Below are positions 8,770 through 18,037 of a stretch of 39,908 bases of DNA, piece after piece (positions within the stretch are counted from its first letter, which is position 1; each line of letters opens with the position of its first letter). The position numbers and the translations under genes were made by a program. Source of the stretch: an uncultured Clostridia bacterium (GTDB lineage Bacteria; Bacillota; Clostridia; Christensenellales; Aristaeellaceae). The stretch covers positions 1 to 39,908 of the forward strand of contig CANQEW010000024.1 of assembly GCA_947596085.1 (NCBI GenBank), in the 5' to 3' direction. The notes under the pieces are model-generated. The model saw only the letters and a list, made by a program, of their open reading frames with translations. It ran no database searches and was not told the DNA's origin.

Positions 8770-10560
8770 ATGAAACTTAAAAAGATATGGAAAGTATGGC
8801 TCGCGCTGCTGCTGTGCGCGGTGCCGGTCTGCGCGGAGGGAAATGTTGCGCCGAGTGCGACGCCGGCGGGCGCGGAGGATTTCGTCGCCGCCAGCGCCTT
8901 GAAGGATGATGGCGTGATGCGCGTCGAACTGCGCTCTCTCGGCGCGCCCGGCGCGCTCAATCTGACGCTCGACGGCGTCTATACCGTAGAGCACGACGCG
9001 GGCTTCCGCTTCGCGCGGGGCGCGCAGATTTTACTGTTCGAAAGCGACGGCAAGGTTTGGCTGGAAGCGGGCGGGCTCACCATGGACATGGGTTCGGCGC
9101 TCACGCTGACCCGGCAAGCGGCCGGAAAGGATGCGGCGAACGGCCTGCGCATCGCCGAAGCGAAGAGGGATAACCTTTATCCCGGCGACTTGAGCGTATC
9201 AGTGGACGAAGGCGGACTGCGCGCGGTGCTGGCCATCGGCATGGAGGATTATCTCTGCGGCGTGGTGGCCTACGAGATGAGCGACAACTGGCCCCTGGAG
9301 GCGCTGAAGGCGCAGGCGGTGGCGGCGCGCACCTACGCCATGCGCGCCAAGTGGAACGCGGGCGGCCGGGACTACGACGTGGTGGACACCACCGCCGACC
9401 AGGTGTTCTTCGGCCTGGACGCGAACAACGCGAACGTGGCCGAGGCGGTGCGCACCACGGCGGGCGTGGTGGGCACCTACAAGGGCGGCTTCGCCAATTG
9501 CTTCTATACCGCCAGCAACGGCGGCGAGACCGCGCTGCCCTCGGATGTCTGGGGCGATGAGGGAGATTATGGTTACTTAGAGCGTCGCGCGGACCCCTAC
9601 GATTTGGAGAATAAAAACAGCATGGTCGCCTCGGCGGTGTTCACGCCAGGCGCGACGGATCTCCCCGCGCTGAAGGAGATGCTTCAGGAGGCGCTGGAGG
9701 CGGAGAGCGGCGTCGAGGGGATCGAGTTTGAGGCGATCCGATCCATCGAACCGATGAATCCGGTCGCGAAGGGCAGCATCGTGTGCAAAAAGCTGCGCTT
9801 TACATTGACTGCCACCGCGCCGGTGGAGCGCCTGCGCCCGAGCGAGGACGACGCGGGCGCGCCCGGCAAGGCCGCGGGAAAGCCCGGCTCCGACGCGGCG
9901 CTCTACGCGATTGACTTCCTGCGCCGGCTGCTGCTGGGGAGCCCCTACGTGGCCGTGACGGAGCGGGAGACGCTGGATGAGGAATTCACCGTCGATCTGG
10001 ACGTGTACGATCAGATCAAGGACGGGCTGGGCCTGTCGCTGAACGGAAGCGACTGCGAGGTGGCGAGCGTCTCGAAGGATATCTTCGGCTTCACCATCGA
10101 ACTTCGGCGCTTTGGCCACGGCGTGGGCATGAGCCAGCGCGGCGCGCAGACCATGGCCGGCGCGCACGGCATGAGCTGGATTGAGATTTTGAACTTCTAC
10201 TATCCGGGCATGGAGCTGGAGCGCATCGAGTGGGACGCGCCGAAGCTCGAGGCGCTGGAGGCGCTGTCGAACAGCTTCGGGCGCGCCCGCCCCGAGCCGA
10301 GTCCGGCGCCCACGCCCGCGCCGCTGCCGGAGCTGGAGGAGGGCGAATACTATGCCCGCGTTACGCTTGGCGACGCAAGCTCCAACATGAATCTTCGCCA
10401 GAGCCCTTCGACCCAGGCGCAGGTGGTGGCCCGGCTGTTCCACAATCAGCGGGTGATCGTCCGCGGGGAGGCGGACGCGGACGGATGGGTGAGGGTGCGC
10501 ACCGCCGAGTACGAGGGCTACGCCAAGCTGGAATACCTGAAGGCGGAATCGGCGGATTGA
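8770..10560 (+). CDS. Secreted SpoIID/LytB-domain protein with C-terminal SH3 domain
   Basis: This 596-residue protein has a signal peptide (MKLKKIWKVWLALLLCAVPVCA). A SpoIID domain follows, with YLCGVVAYEMSDNWPLEALK (the conserved Glu near residue 169) and the closing GHGVGMSQRGAQTMA...FYYPG block. SpoIID proteins are lytic transglycosylases acting on denuded glycan strands; LytB-type relatives modify autolysin activity. A Pro/Ala linker (PEPSPAPTPAPLPE) leads to a bacterial SH3 domain at about 525-594 (MNLRQSPSTQAQVVARL) that probably binds the wall. An insert of about 110 residues (about 280-395) between the two SpoIID halves lacks recognisable motifs. RBS GGAGGG stands seven bases before the ATG. 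Only four bases separate it from the caspase-like gene. Confidence 0.9.
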   Translation: MKLKKIWKVWLALLLCAVPVCAEGNVAPSATPAGAEDFVAASALKDDGVMRVELRSLGAPGALNLTLDGVYTVEHDAGFRFARGAQILLFESDGKVWLEAGGLTMDMGSALTLTRQAAGKDAANGLRIAEAKRDNLYPGDLSVSVDEGGLRAVLAIGMEDYLCGVVAYEMSDNWPLEALKAQAVAARTYAMRAKWNAGGRDYDVVDTTADQVFFGLDANNANVAEAVRTTAGVVGTYKGGFANCFYTASNGGETALPSDVWGDEGDYGYLERRADPYDLENKNSMVASAVFTPGATDLPALKEMLQEALEAESGVEGIEFEAIRSIEPMNPVAKGSIVCKKLRFTLTATAPVERLRPSEDDAGAPGKAAGKPGSDAALYAIDFLRRLLLGSPYVAVTERETLDEEFTVDLDVYDQIKDGLGLSLNGSDCEVASVSKDIFGFTIELRRFGHGVGMSQRGAQTMAGAHGMSWIEILNFYYPGMELERIEWDAPKLEALEALSNSFGRARPEPSPAPTPAPLPELEEGEYYARVTLGDASSNMNLRQSPSTQAQVVARLFHNQRVIVRGEADADGWVRVRTAEYEGYAKLEYLKAESAD

Positions 10561-10564
10561 ACGA

Positions 10565-12538
10565 ATGAAGCGGTTTCTTCGTAGAGCGGCGGCGGTTTTG
10601 CTGCTGGGGTTGGCGCTGGGCGTGCCGGTCTGCGCGACCGGCGCGGCTGCGGCACCGGAGGGGGACCCCTTCGTCCGCCTGGAGGCGGGCGCGGAGGAGA
10701 CGATCGAATTCGTGCCCCCGGCGAACAGCGAGTACGCCGTGTATCTGTTCTCGGCGGGCAAAGGCGAGGCCGAGGGCTCCGCGGAGCTGACGCTGAACGG
10801 CGAGACAGTGATCGCGGGCGCGGGCAGCGGCGCGCTGTGCTCGGCGTGGCTGGTGGCGGGGGAGCGCTACGTGCTTCGAGTGCGCAGCGATGAACCCGCG
10901 ATGGTTGAAATTGCCCGCAGCGCGCTCAGCCGCTGCTTCGATCAACCGCTGCCCGTGGAGGAAAACGTCCCCGGCGGGAAGATGATCGCCCGCGCCTACG
11001 ACGCGCACTGGTACGAATTCGAAGCGAGTGCGGTCGGAAGGCTGATGTTCACCTGCGTGCCTGAGGAACCGGGGATGGAGCTGCGCGCCGCGCTCTTTGA
11101 CGAGAGCGGCGCGATGATCTCGGAGTTGGAAGCGCTGCCCGGCGGCGCGTGCATGCTGCTGACGAGAACCAGAGCGAACCGCCGCTACTATCTGCGCGTC
11201 TGCGCGCCCGGTGGACAGACAGGCTACTACTTTTTGACGATCCATCGCCGCGCGGAGGATACCATCACCAGCGCGCTGCGCTTTGAAGAGGAGGAGCCGC
11301 AGACGCTGGCCGCCGGGAGCGCGGTCAACCTTGCGGAGCGGCTACGCGGCGAGGCGCTGCTCTGGGCGTCGGACGCGCCCGAGGTGGCCGCGGTCGCCCA
11401 GGACGGCACGGCGGTGGGGCTCGCGCCCGGCGCGGCGAACATCACCGCCTACGGCATGAATTCCCAGGCCGTATGCCGGGTCGAGGTTGTGGACGTGCCC
11501 CTGGAGGGGCTGCGCGTGCTCAATTCTCCAATGCAGCTCGCCGTCGGGGACGAAGTGGAAGTTGCCGTCGCGCGCGCCCCGCGAAACGCCTCGGAGCGCG
11601 GCCTGCGCTTCTCGATCGCCGATCCCGCAATCGCGTCGGTGACGGAGGCGGGCGTGGTGACGGGGCTCGCGCCGGGGGAGACGCGGCTCACCGTGACGAA
11701 TCCGTCGGGCGAGATCTCGGCGGAGGCAGTCGTGCATGTCGAGCCCGCCGGGCGCCGGTACCGTGCGCTGCTGGTGGGCGAGCAGAACTATCCATTCGGC
11801 GTGAACGCCGAGCGCACGGGGTCGGAAAACTCCGTCGCCGCCCTGGCGGGTCTGCTGGAATCCGGCCGCTTCTCGGTTACGGATTACGAGGTGCGCGCGC
11901 GCGCGGACCTCTCCCGGGCCGAACTGATCGCGGAGATTCGCTCCGCCTTCGGGGACGCGGCGGAGGGGGACGTGTCGCTGCTCTACGTCACCTGCCACGG
12001 CAGCTACACCGGCGGCATGAGCTTTTTGGAGTTGTCGGACGGCTCCAAGCTGTCCGCGCGGGATTTGGAGCGGGAGCTGCGGCGCGTGCGCGGCACGGTG
12101 GTCGCGATGATCGACTGCTGCGGCAGCGGCGGCGCGATCGGCGCGGCGTCGGAGCGCGCGGCCTTTGCCCGGGGGATCACCGGCGCGTTTTCCGGCGCGG
12201 CGATCCGGGGCAGCCGGTATCGGGTGCTGTGCAGCGCGGGGTTGGATGAGGACAGCTTCCGCCTCGCCTTCAACGGGGAGTCGGGCGCGGGCACGATGGC
12301 GACGGTGTTCGCGCGCGCACTGTGCGACGGCGCGGGCTGGAACCTCGACCGAAACGCGCGGGGCACCATGGGCGCCGACGACGATTACGACGGCGCGGTC
12401 ACGCTGGAGGAGCTCGCGCGGTACATGGCCGGGCGTGTCGATTGGTATCTGGACCGGGCCTCGGAGCTGACGGGGACGGTCTATCGCCAGAGCGTGCACG
12501 TCTATCCCGAAGGGGATCCCTTCGTGCTGTTTGAGTGA
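10565..12538 (+). CDS. Secreted caspase-like (C14/metacaspase-type) protein with Big2 domains and EF-hand loop
   Basis: This 657-residue protein starts with a signal peptide (RAAAVLLLGLALGVPVCATG). After a beta-rich region come two Big2-type Ig-like repeats at about 240-390 (AAVAQDGTAVGLAPG...; ASVTEAGVVTGLAPG...). The C-terminal third is a caspase-hemoglobinase fold: YRALLVGEQNY opens it, His478 lies in YVTCHGSYTG and Cys519 in IDCCGSGGA, matching the His-Cys dyad layout of metacaspases (DxC[GH]SG). Residues 605-616 (DDDYDGAVTLEE) fit the canonical EF-hand loop with Asp/Asp/Asp/Glu at positions 1, 3, 5 and 12. It directly follows the SpoIID gene, has no strong RBS of its own and is probably translationally coupled. 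Its substrate is unknown. Confidence 0.85.
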   Translation: MKRFLRRAAAVLLLGLALGVPVCATGAAAAPEGDPFVRLEAGAEETIEFVPPANSEYAVYLFSAGKGEAEGSAELTLNGETVIAGAGSGALCSAWLVAGERYVLRVRSDEPAMVEIARSALSRCFDQPLPVEENVPGGKMIARAYDAHWYEFEASAVGRLMFTCVPEEPGMELRAALFDESGAMISELEALPGGACMLLTRTRANRRYYLRVCAPGGQTGYYFLTIHRRAEDTITSALRFEEEEPQTLAAGSAVNLAERLRGEALLWASDAPEVAAVAQDGTAVGLAPGAANITAYGMNSQAVCRVEVVDVPLEGLRVLNSPMQLAVGDEVEVAVARAPRNASERGLRFSIADPAIASVTEAGVVTGLAPGETRLTVTNPSGEISAEAVVHVEPAGRRYRALLVGEQNYPFGVNAERTGSENSVAALAGLLESGRFSVTDYEVRARADLSRAELIAEIRSAFGDAAEGDVSLLYVTCHGSYTGGMSFLELSDGSKLSARDLERELRRVRGTVVAMIDCCGSGGAIGAASERAAFARGITGAFSGAAIRGSRYRVLCSAGLDEDSFRLAFNGESGAGTMATVFARALCDGAGWNLDRNARGTMGADDDYDGAVTLEELARYMAGRVDWYLDRASELTGTVYRQSVHVYPEGDPFVLFE

Positions 12539-12556
12539 ATACGGGAGGAAGAGAAC

Positions 12557-13315
12557 ATGAGGTTTAACGCGGAAAAGGTCAGGGATCAGATCGTTCAGTG
12601 GACGCGGGACTGGTTTGAGGAGAACGGCAAGGGCTGCAACGCCGTACTGGGCGTGTCCGGCGGCAAGGACTCCTCGGTGACAGCGGCGGTGTGCGTCGCG
12701 GCGCTGGGAAGGGAGCGCGTGGTGGGCGTGCTGATGCCCAACGGCGAGCAGCACGACATCGACGTATCCCGAAGGCTCGTGTCGTTTTTGGGCATTCGCT
12801 CCTTTGAAGTCAACATCCGCGCCGCCTACGAGGGCGCGATGGAGGCGCTGCGCGGCGCGCTGCCGGAGATTAGCAACCAGACGGTGGTCAACCTGCCGCC
12901 GCGGCTGCGGATGTCGGTGCTCTACGCGGCGAGCCAGAGCCTGAACGGCCGGGTGGCGAATACGAGCAATCTGTCCGAGGACTGGGTGGGCTACGCCACG
13001 CGTTACGGCGACACCGCGGGCGACTTCAGCCCGCTGTCCAAACTCACGGTGCAGGAGGTCAAGGCCGTGGGCCGCGCGCTGGGCCTGCCGGAGGAATTTG
13101 TGGAGAAGCCGCCCATCGACGGCCTGTGCGGCAAGACGGACGAGGACAATCTGGGCTTCACATACGCGGTGCTGGACCGCTACATCCGCACCGGGATATG
13201 CGCGGATCCGGAGGCGAAGGCGCGCATCGACCGCCTGCACGCGATGAATCTGTTTAAACTCGCGCCGCTGCCGGTGTTTCCATTGAGGAAAGAGGATTTC
13301 AGCGTTTACGAATAA
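12557..13315 (+). CDS. nadE: NAD+ synthetase (ammonia-dependent type)
   Basis: This 252-residue enzyme converts deamido-NAD to NAD with ATP and ammonia, the last step of NAD synthesis. The PP-loop GVSGGKDSS is at about 32-40. Further family blocks are NTSNLSEDWVGYATRYGDTAGDFSPL and KPPIDGLCGKTDEDNLGF (each cited only as landmarks). There is no glutaminase domain, so it uses free ammonia. The start has GGGAGGAAGAG upstream and lies 18 bases after the caspase-like gene, so it may be in the same transcript; a functional link is not implied. Confidence 0.95.
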   Translation: MRFNAEKVRDQIVQWTRDWFEENGKGCNAVLGVSGGKDSSVTAAVCVAALGRERVVGVLMPNGEQHDIDVSRRLVSFLGIRSFEVNIRAAYEGAMEALRGALPEISNQTVVNLPPRLRMSVLYAASQSLNGRVANTSNLSEDWVGYATRYGDTAGDFSPLSKLTVQEVKAVGRALGLPEEFVEKPPIDGLCGKTDEDNLGFTYAVLDRYIRTGICADPEAKARIDRLHAMNLFKLAPLPVFPLRKEDFSVYE

Positions 13316-13334
13316 ATTCCAATAAAATTAAGAA

Positions 13335-13378
13335 CGCCGCTGCAGGGATCGGACGGATCCTCCGCGGCGGCGCTTTTT
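13335..13378 (+). terminator. Rho-independent terminator after nadE
   Basis: Arms CGCCGC (13335-13340) and GCGGCG (13364-13372 region) enclose an inner GGATC/GATCC stem and are followed by TTTTT at 13374-13378. It lies between convergent nadE and the amino acid ABC genes and may act weakly on the other strand too. Confidence 0.75.
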
Positions 13379-13384
13379 GTGCGA

Positions 13385-14125
13385 TTAAATGATCTTCGCC
13401 AGGAATTCCTGCGTTCTGGCGTTCTGCGCGTGGGAAAAGATCTGCTCCGGAGAGCCCTCCTCCAGGATGCGCCCGCCATCCATGAACAGCACGCGGTCGC
13501 CCACCTCACGGGCGAAGCCCATCTCGTGGGTGACGACCACCATCGTCATGCCCTCGTGGGCGAGGTTCTTCATCACTTCCAACACCTCGCCGACCATCTC
13601 GGGGTCGAGCGCGGAGGTCGGCTCGTCGAAGAGCATCACGTCCGGCTCCATGCACAGCGCGCGCACGATGGCGATGCGCTGCTTCTGGCCGCCGGAGAGC
13701 TGGTTGGGATAGGCGTCCGCGCGGTCGGCCAGACCCACGCGCTTCAGCAGTTCCCGGGCCATTCGGTCCGCGTCCTCCTTGCTCTTCTTGCGCAGCTCCA
13801 CCGGCGCGACGGTCATGTTGCGCAGTACCGTCATGTTGGGGAAGAGGTTGAAGTGCTGAAAGACCATGCCCATCTTCTGGCGGTGCAGGTTGATGTTGAC
13901 CTTGGGGTCTGTGATGTCCACGCCCTCGAAGGTGATCGTGCCCCTGGTGGGCATCTCCAGCAGGTTCAGACAGCGCAGGAAGGTCGACTTTCCCGAGCCC
14001 GACGGCCCGATCACCACGACGACTTCGCCGCGATGAATGTCTGTGGACACGCCGTTCAGCGCGTGAATCTTCCCGCCGAAGTGCTTCTCCAGGTCGCGCA
14101 CTTGAATTAAGGTATCAGTGGTCAC
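13385..14125 (-). CDS. Polar amino acid ABC transporter, ATP-binding protein (GlnQ/ArtP-type)
   Basis: This 246-residue importer ATPase has Walker [10 protein letters not shown], signature [11 protein letters not shown], Walker [15 protein letters not shown] and the H-loop [13 protein letters not shown]. Together with the phrase [12 protein letters not shown] it is typical of the polar amino acid subfamily. It is the third gene of an operon in the order binding protein, permease, ATPase, and overlaps the permease stop by eleven bases. The substrate is probably a polar amino acid such as Gln, Glu, Arg or cystine. Confidence 0.93.
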   Translation of the reverse strand: MTTDTLIQVRDLEKHFGGKIHALNGVSTDIHRGEVVVVIGPSGSGKSTFLRCLNLLEMPTRGTITFEGVDITDPKVNINLHRQKMGMVFQHFNLFPNMTVLRNMTVAPVELRKKSKEDADRMARELLKRVGLADRADAYPNQLSGGQKQRIAIVRALCMEPDVMLFDEPTSALDPEMVGEVLEVMKNLAHEGMTMVVVTHEMGFAREVGDRVLFMDGGRILEEGSPEQIFSHAQNARTQEFLAKII

Positions 14126-14843
14126 TGCTGCGCAGCCTCCTCTCCAGTATGCCCACGAGCTTCGTAAAGAACATCACCACGACCAGGTAGATCAGCGCCA
14201 CCGCCAACAGCGGCATGAACGGCGAATAGGTGCGGCTTCGGATGATGTCGCCCGCCTTGGTCAGGTCCTGGATGGCCACGTAGCCCGCGACCGACGTCTC
14301 CTTGAGCAGCGCAATGAACTCGTTCGCCAGCGAAGGCAGCACGTTCTTGATCGTCTGCGGAATGACGATGAAGCGCATCGTCTGCAGATAGTTGAAGCCC
14401 AGGCTGCGCCCGGCCTCAAACTGGCCGTTGTCGATGGCCATGATGCCGCCGCGGATGATCTCCGCCACGTAGGCGCCGGAGTTTAAGCCGAACGCCAGCG
14501 ACGCCACCAGCGTGCCGTTGCGCACGCTCGCCAGGATCACGAAGTAGATGATCATCAGCTGCACCACCACGGGTGTGCCGCGGATGACCGTCAGGTACAC
14601 CCGGCAGAACCAGTCCGCCACGCCGAAGAGCTTCCGGCCCAGCGTCGGGCGCGCGTTGTCGGCGGTCTTGTCGTAGGTGGAGCGCACCATCGCGATGACG
14701 ATGCCCAGCGCCAGGCCCATCAGACCGGAGAGCAGCGTGATCAGCGCCGTCTGCCCGAGGCCGCTCAACAGATATTGCCAGCGGTTATCGTTGATGAAAT
14801 TCAGTGTGAAGTCCGCCTTCAAACCCTCAAACCAGGCTTGCAT
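14115..14843 (-). CDS. Polar amino acid ABC transporter, permease
   Basis: This 242-residue HisM/GlnP-type permease has about five membrane segments. It carries the family loop [14 protein letters not shown] and the EAA motif near [21 protein letters not shown] that docks with the ATPase. An N-terminal stretch ([21 protein letters not shown]) is the usual pre-TM1 region. It lies between the binding-protein and ATPase genes of the same operon. Confidence 0.92.
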   Translation of the reverse strand: MQAWFEGLKADFTLNFINDNRWQYLLSGLGQTALITLLSGLMGLALGIVIAMVRSTYDKTADNARPTLGRKLFGVADWFCRVYLTVIRGTPVVVQLMIIYFVILASVRNGTLVASLAFGLNSGAYVAEIIRGGIMAIDNGQFEAGRSLGFNYLQTMRFIVIPQTIKNVLPSLANEFIALLKETSVAGYVAIQDLTKAGDIIRSRTYSPFMPLLAVALIYLVVVMFFTKLVGILERRLRSSDH

Positions 14844-14922
14844 GTACTTCCTCCTCCGCTACGGTGATATGGAAATCGGAAACGCGCAGGCGTTTCCGAT
14901 TTCACGGGGTTCATATCCCGGC

Positions 14923-15663
14923 TCATTCGGCGGGGATGTACTTGTTGATGATCTCGGCCACGGTGCCGTCGGCGATGAGCTCCTTGAGCGCGTCGTTGAT
15001 CTTGCCGGTCAGCTCGCTGCCCTTCTGCACGGCGATGGCGTAGTCCTCCTCGGTGTAGGCGGTGTCCAGAATCTTGAGGCCCTCATTGGCGGCCACGAAG
15101 TTCTTGGCGGGCTCGTTGTCGATGACCACGCAGTCGATCTTGCCGGAGGTCAGCGCCAGCACGGCGTCCGCGCCATTCTTGAACTGCTGCACGGTGCCCA
15201 GGCCAGCGTCCTGAATGTCGCCGGTGCAGTAGATGTCGCCGGTGGTGCCGCTCTGCACGCCCACGGTGTGGTTCGCGCCCTCGGCAAACAGATCGTCCAC
15301 AGAGGTGATGTCGCTGTCCTCGGGAACGATGATCGCCTGCACGCCGGTGGCGTAGCTGTCGGTGAAGTCCACGGACTGCTTGCGCTCCTCGGTGACGGTC
15401 AGACCGGCCATGATGAAGTCGATCTTGCCCGCGACCAGCGCCGGGATGGTGGCGTCAAATTCCATGTCGTCGATCACCAGGTCGTAGCCCAGCTTCTCGC
15501 AGATCGCCGCAGCAACCTCGGCGTCGATGCCCACGATCTTGTCGCCCTCGTAGAACTCATAGGGCGGGAAGGTGGCGTTGGTGCCCATGTGCAGCTCCTC
15601 CGCCATGGCCATGCCGGTCAGGGCGAACATACAAACCAAAACCAGAGCGAGAATCTTTTTCAT
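14923..15663 (-). CDS. Polar amino acid ABC transporter, substrate-binding protein
   Basis: The start at 15663 is set by AGGAGG nine bases upstream; the open frame upstream of it is promoter DNA. The 246-residue product has a signal peptide (MKKILALVLVCMFALTGMAMA) cut before EEL. It then shows the SBP_bac_3 fold: TNATFPPYEFYEGDKIVGID, MEFDATIPALVAGKIDFIMAG and VVIDNEPAKNF (landmarks only). No clear lipobox follows the hydrophobic core, so a membrane anchor is not obvious from sequence. It is the first gene of the operon and lies 79 bases before the permease. Confidence 0.92.
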   Translation of the reverse strand: MKKILALVLVCMFALTGMAMAEELHMGTNATFPPYEFYEGDKIVGIDAEVAAAICEKLGYDLVIDDMEFDATIPALVAGKIDFIMAGLTVTEERKQSVDFTDSYATGVQAIIVPEDSDITSVDDLFAEGANHTVGVQSGTTGDIYCTGDIQDAGLGTVQQFKNGADAVLALTSGKIDCVVIDNEPAKNFVAANEGLKILDTAYTEEDYAIAVQKGSELTGKINDALKELIADGTVAEIINKYIPAE

Positions 15664-15702
15664 ATTTGTTTTCCTCCTGCGTTGAACGCGATTGATGTAT
15701 GA

Positions 15703-15731
15703 ATTATACAACCGAACCCGGAAATTTTCAA
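15703..15731 (-). promoter_or_regulatory. Promoter of the amino acid ABC operon
   Basis: On the minus strand, TTGAAA (15726-15731) and TATAAT (15703-15708) have 17-base spacing, 39 bases before the binding-protein start. Just upstream (about 15760-15790) GAATAT occurs three times in AT-rich DNA, possibly a regulator site, which I cannot assign. Confidence 0.75.
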
Positions 15732-15801
15732 GCATTTCGGGCTCGATTTAACATAACATGCACAATATTCGTATATTCATGCAGATATTCAATCCTCGAA
15801 A

Positions 15802-16680
15802 TCAATTCCCGTAGATGAAATTATGCAGCAGTTCGGCGTTTTCGGCGAAGTCGGGGCGAACGCTCCAATAGCCCTGATACATGCCGGAGGAGAAGGTGCC
15901 GTCCGCCGGGACGCGGAATTCCTCGATCTGCGACAGATCCAGATCCATGCCCACGCGCGCGAGGGCCATGAGCTCGGCGAGATTCAGGTTTGTCTCCACG
16001 TAGTTGACCAGCGTGGTCACGATGCCCAGCAGCGTGGCGGCGTTCGCGCCGCTCTTGAGCTTGCCCGCCATGGCGAGCAGCACGGTGCGCTGACGCTCGG
16101 TGCGCACGTAATCGCTGTCGATCTTGCGGATGCGGGCGAAGGCGGTGGCCTGATTGCCGTTCAGGTGGACGTTTTCGCCGCTCTCTTCCAGCTGCTCCAT
16201 GGCGGACAGGCCTGACAGGTCGAACAGACCCTTGTTGAGCGCCTTGCGCTCCGCCTCGGTCACGTCGATGTCGATGCCGCCGAGCAGGTCGATCACCTCG
16301 GCGACGCCCGCCATGCTGATCAGCGCATACTTTTCGATGTTCATGCCGAAATTTTCGTTGATAGCGCGGATCGTCAACTCTGGGCCGCCCACGGCGCAGA
16401 GCTCCGTAAGCTTGCGATGGCCACTCGAACCGGGCACCGGAATCCAGGTGTCGCGCAACAGGGAAGTCATCTTCACGCGGCTTTCCGCCGCGTTGACGGA
16501 CAGGATGATCATGGAGTCCGTGCGCTGGCGGGTATTTTTGGTGTAGGAATCGCAGCCGAGCAGCAGAATGTTCTGCCAGCCGTCCTCACCGGACGCTTTG
16601 GCGAAACAGGGCAAGCAGGCGGCGAGCAGCGAAATCGCCGTCCAGACCGCGAATATCCGAATCCAGTTTTTCTTTTGCAT
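15802..16680 (-). CDS. LytR-CpsA-Psr (LCP) family protein
   Basis: This 292-residue extracytoplasmic protein has an N-terminal membrane or signal segment (IFAVWTAISLLAACLPCFA). LCP enzymes transfer undecaprenyl-linked glycopolymers, such as teichoic acids or capsule, to peptidoglycan. Motifs visible are NILLLGCDSY, RTDSMIILSVN, KMTSLLRDTWIPVPG, VIDLLGGIDIDV and NGNQATAFARIRK, which contain the Asp and Arg residues that bind the pyrophosphate-lipid. The start at 16680 has GGAGGA six bases upstream; an ATG at 16713 is possible but lacks support. It lies downstream of murG, with its own promoter in between. Confidence 0.93.
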   Translation of the reverse strand: MQKKNWIRIFAVWTAISLLAACLPCFAKASGEDGWQNILLLGCDSYTKNTRQRTDSMIILSVNAAESRVKMTSLLRDTWIPVPGSSGHRKLTELCAVGGPELTIRAINENFGMNIEKYALISMAGVAEVIDLLGGIDIDVTEAERKALNKGLFDLSGLSAMEQLEESGENVHLNGNQATAFARIRKIDSDYVRTERQRTVLLAMAGKLKSGANAATLLGIVTTLVNYVETNLNLAELMALARVGMDLDLSQIEEFRVPADGTFSSGMYQGYWSVRPDFAENAELLHNFIYGN

Positions 16681-16725
16681 CGCTATCCTCCGAGGTATGA
16701 CAGATATGTGCAAATACTATATTTT

Positions 16726-16753
16726 ATTATAGACGAATACAGATTTTTTGCAA
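16726..16753 (-). promoter_or_regulatory. Promoter of the LCP gene
   Basis: On the minus strand, TTGCAA (16748-16753) and TATAAT (16726-16731) are spaced 16 bases, 45 bases before the LCP start. It sits in the gap after murG, giving the LCP gene separate control. Confidence 0.6.
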
Positions 16754-16810
16754 GCGCGGACGGGCGAAGGGGGAATTTTTCCCAGGCACTCATGCGCGCT
16801 CGAACGGAGG

Positions 16811-17875
16811 TCACTTCGCGTATTTGTAGATCTGTTCGAGAACGGCGTCCACGCCGTTGAGCGCGCCCTCGGCGGCCATCGCATTGTAGAATTCGCCCCG
16901 GTCGCGATAGAGCGCAATGATGTCGTTTACGAGCGTTTGCGGCGTCATCTCTGCCTGGTCGAGCACGCGGCTCAAACCGCGGTCCGCGAAGGACTTCGCG
17001 TTCAAAATTTGATCGCCGCGGCTGGCGGAGGCGGGGTAGGGAATCAGCAGCGCGGGCTTGCGCAGCGCCAGAATCTCGCACAGTGCGTTCGATCCGGCGC
17101 GGGAGACCAGCACGTCCGCGCAGGCGTAGGCGTCGGCCATTTCCTCATTGAGGTACTCGCACTGCACGTAGTTGGGCGCGCCATCCAGATCATGGGCGAG
17201 GTTGCCCTTGCCGCACAGGTGGAGAATCTGAAAGGAGGCGCAGAGGTCCGAAAGCGCCGCGCGCACGCACTCATTGATGGCCTGCGCGCCGGAGGAGCCG
17301 CCCACCACCATCAGTACCGGCAGATTCTGGTGCAGTCCAAAGCGCGCCAGGCCCGCATCGCGGTTGCCGCGCAGCACCTCCGGGCGGATGGGCGTGCCCG
17401 TGTAGACGCCCTTGCCCTTGGCGTACTTCACGGCTTCGGGGAAGGTGCAGCACTGCGCGGAGGCGAAGGGCAAACACAGCTTGTTCGCCAGGCCGGGGGT
17501 GAGGTCGGATTCGTGGGTCACCACCGGCACGCCGTTGAGCTTCGCGCCGTAGACCACCGGCACGGAAACGAAGCCACCCTTGGAAAATACGACGTTCGGC
17601 CGGATCCTGCGGATGATGCCCGTGGCCTGGGCGACGCCCTTGATTACGCGGAAGGGATCGGAGAAGTTCTTCGGATCGAAGTAGCGCCGCAGCTTGCCCA
17701 CGGCCACGGTGTAGAAGGTCACGTCCGGCACGCGGGAGATCAGCTCCTGCTCGGGGCTGTTCGCGCCGCCGATGTAATGCACCTCCCAGCCGTCGGCCTG
17801 GAGCCGCGGGATGAGCGCCAGATTCGGGGTCACATGGCCGCCAGTGCCGCCGCCCGTCATAACGATTTTCTTCAT
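16811..17875 (-). CDS. murG: MurG, UDP-GlcNAc:lipid I N-acetylglucosaminyltransferase
   Basis: This 354-residue peripheral membrane enzyme turns lipid I into lipid II. The N-terminal loop GGGTGGHVTPNLAL and the C-terminal sugar-nucleotide loop (VVGGSSGAQAINECV; then SRAGSNALCEILALRKPALLIPYP as landmarks) are the MurG signatures. The start has GGAGGAGAGG upstream. In many bacteria murG is in the dcw cluster beside ftsW; here it is alone, divergent from dnaX and about 9 kb from ftsW. Confidence 0.93.
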   Translation of the reverse strand: MKKIVMTGGGTGGHVTPNLALIPRLQADGWEVHYIGGANSPEQELISRVPDVTFYTVAVGKLRRYFDPKNFSDPFRVIKGVAQATGIIRRIRPNVVFSKGGFVSVPVVYGAKLNGVPVVTHESDLTPGLANKLCLPFASAQCCTFPEAVKYAKGKGVYTGTPIRPEVLRGNRDAGLARFGLHQNLPVLMVVGGSSGAQAINECVRAALSDLCASFQILHLCGKGNLAHDLDGAPNYVQCEYLNEEMADAYACADVLVSRAGSNALCEILALRKPALLIPYPASASRGDQILNAKSFADRGLSRVLDQAEMTPQTLVNDIIALYRDRGEFYNAMAAEGALNGVDAVLEQIYKYAK

Positions 17876-17967
17876 GACAAAACGCCTCTCCTCCGAGAGA
17901 AATCAGATTTCGCTTCATTATAGCACGCGCGCTGAAAAATGTTTTTATCTCGCTGTAAAAAGTTCTT

Positions 17968-17997
17968 TTGTTTTCCAGCGAAATGCGCTATTATATA
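17968..17997 (+). promoter_or_regulatory. Putative dnaX promoter
   Basis: TTGTTT (17968-17973) and TATATA (17992-17997), with 18-base spacing, lie 40 bases before the dnaX start in AT-rich DNA. Neighbouring overlapping AT hexamers make the exact -10 uncertain. Confidence 0.4.
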
Positions 17998-18037
17998 AGA
18001 AGGGCGGCCTTGCGCCGCTCGGATTCGGAGGTGGAGC

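Noticed and set aside
17876-18037. Signal recognition particle RNA near dnaX
   Set aside because: The gap is only about 160 bases and I could not find the conserved SRP Alu or domain IV text.
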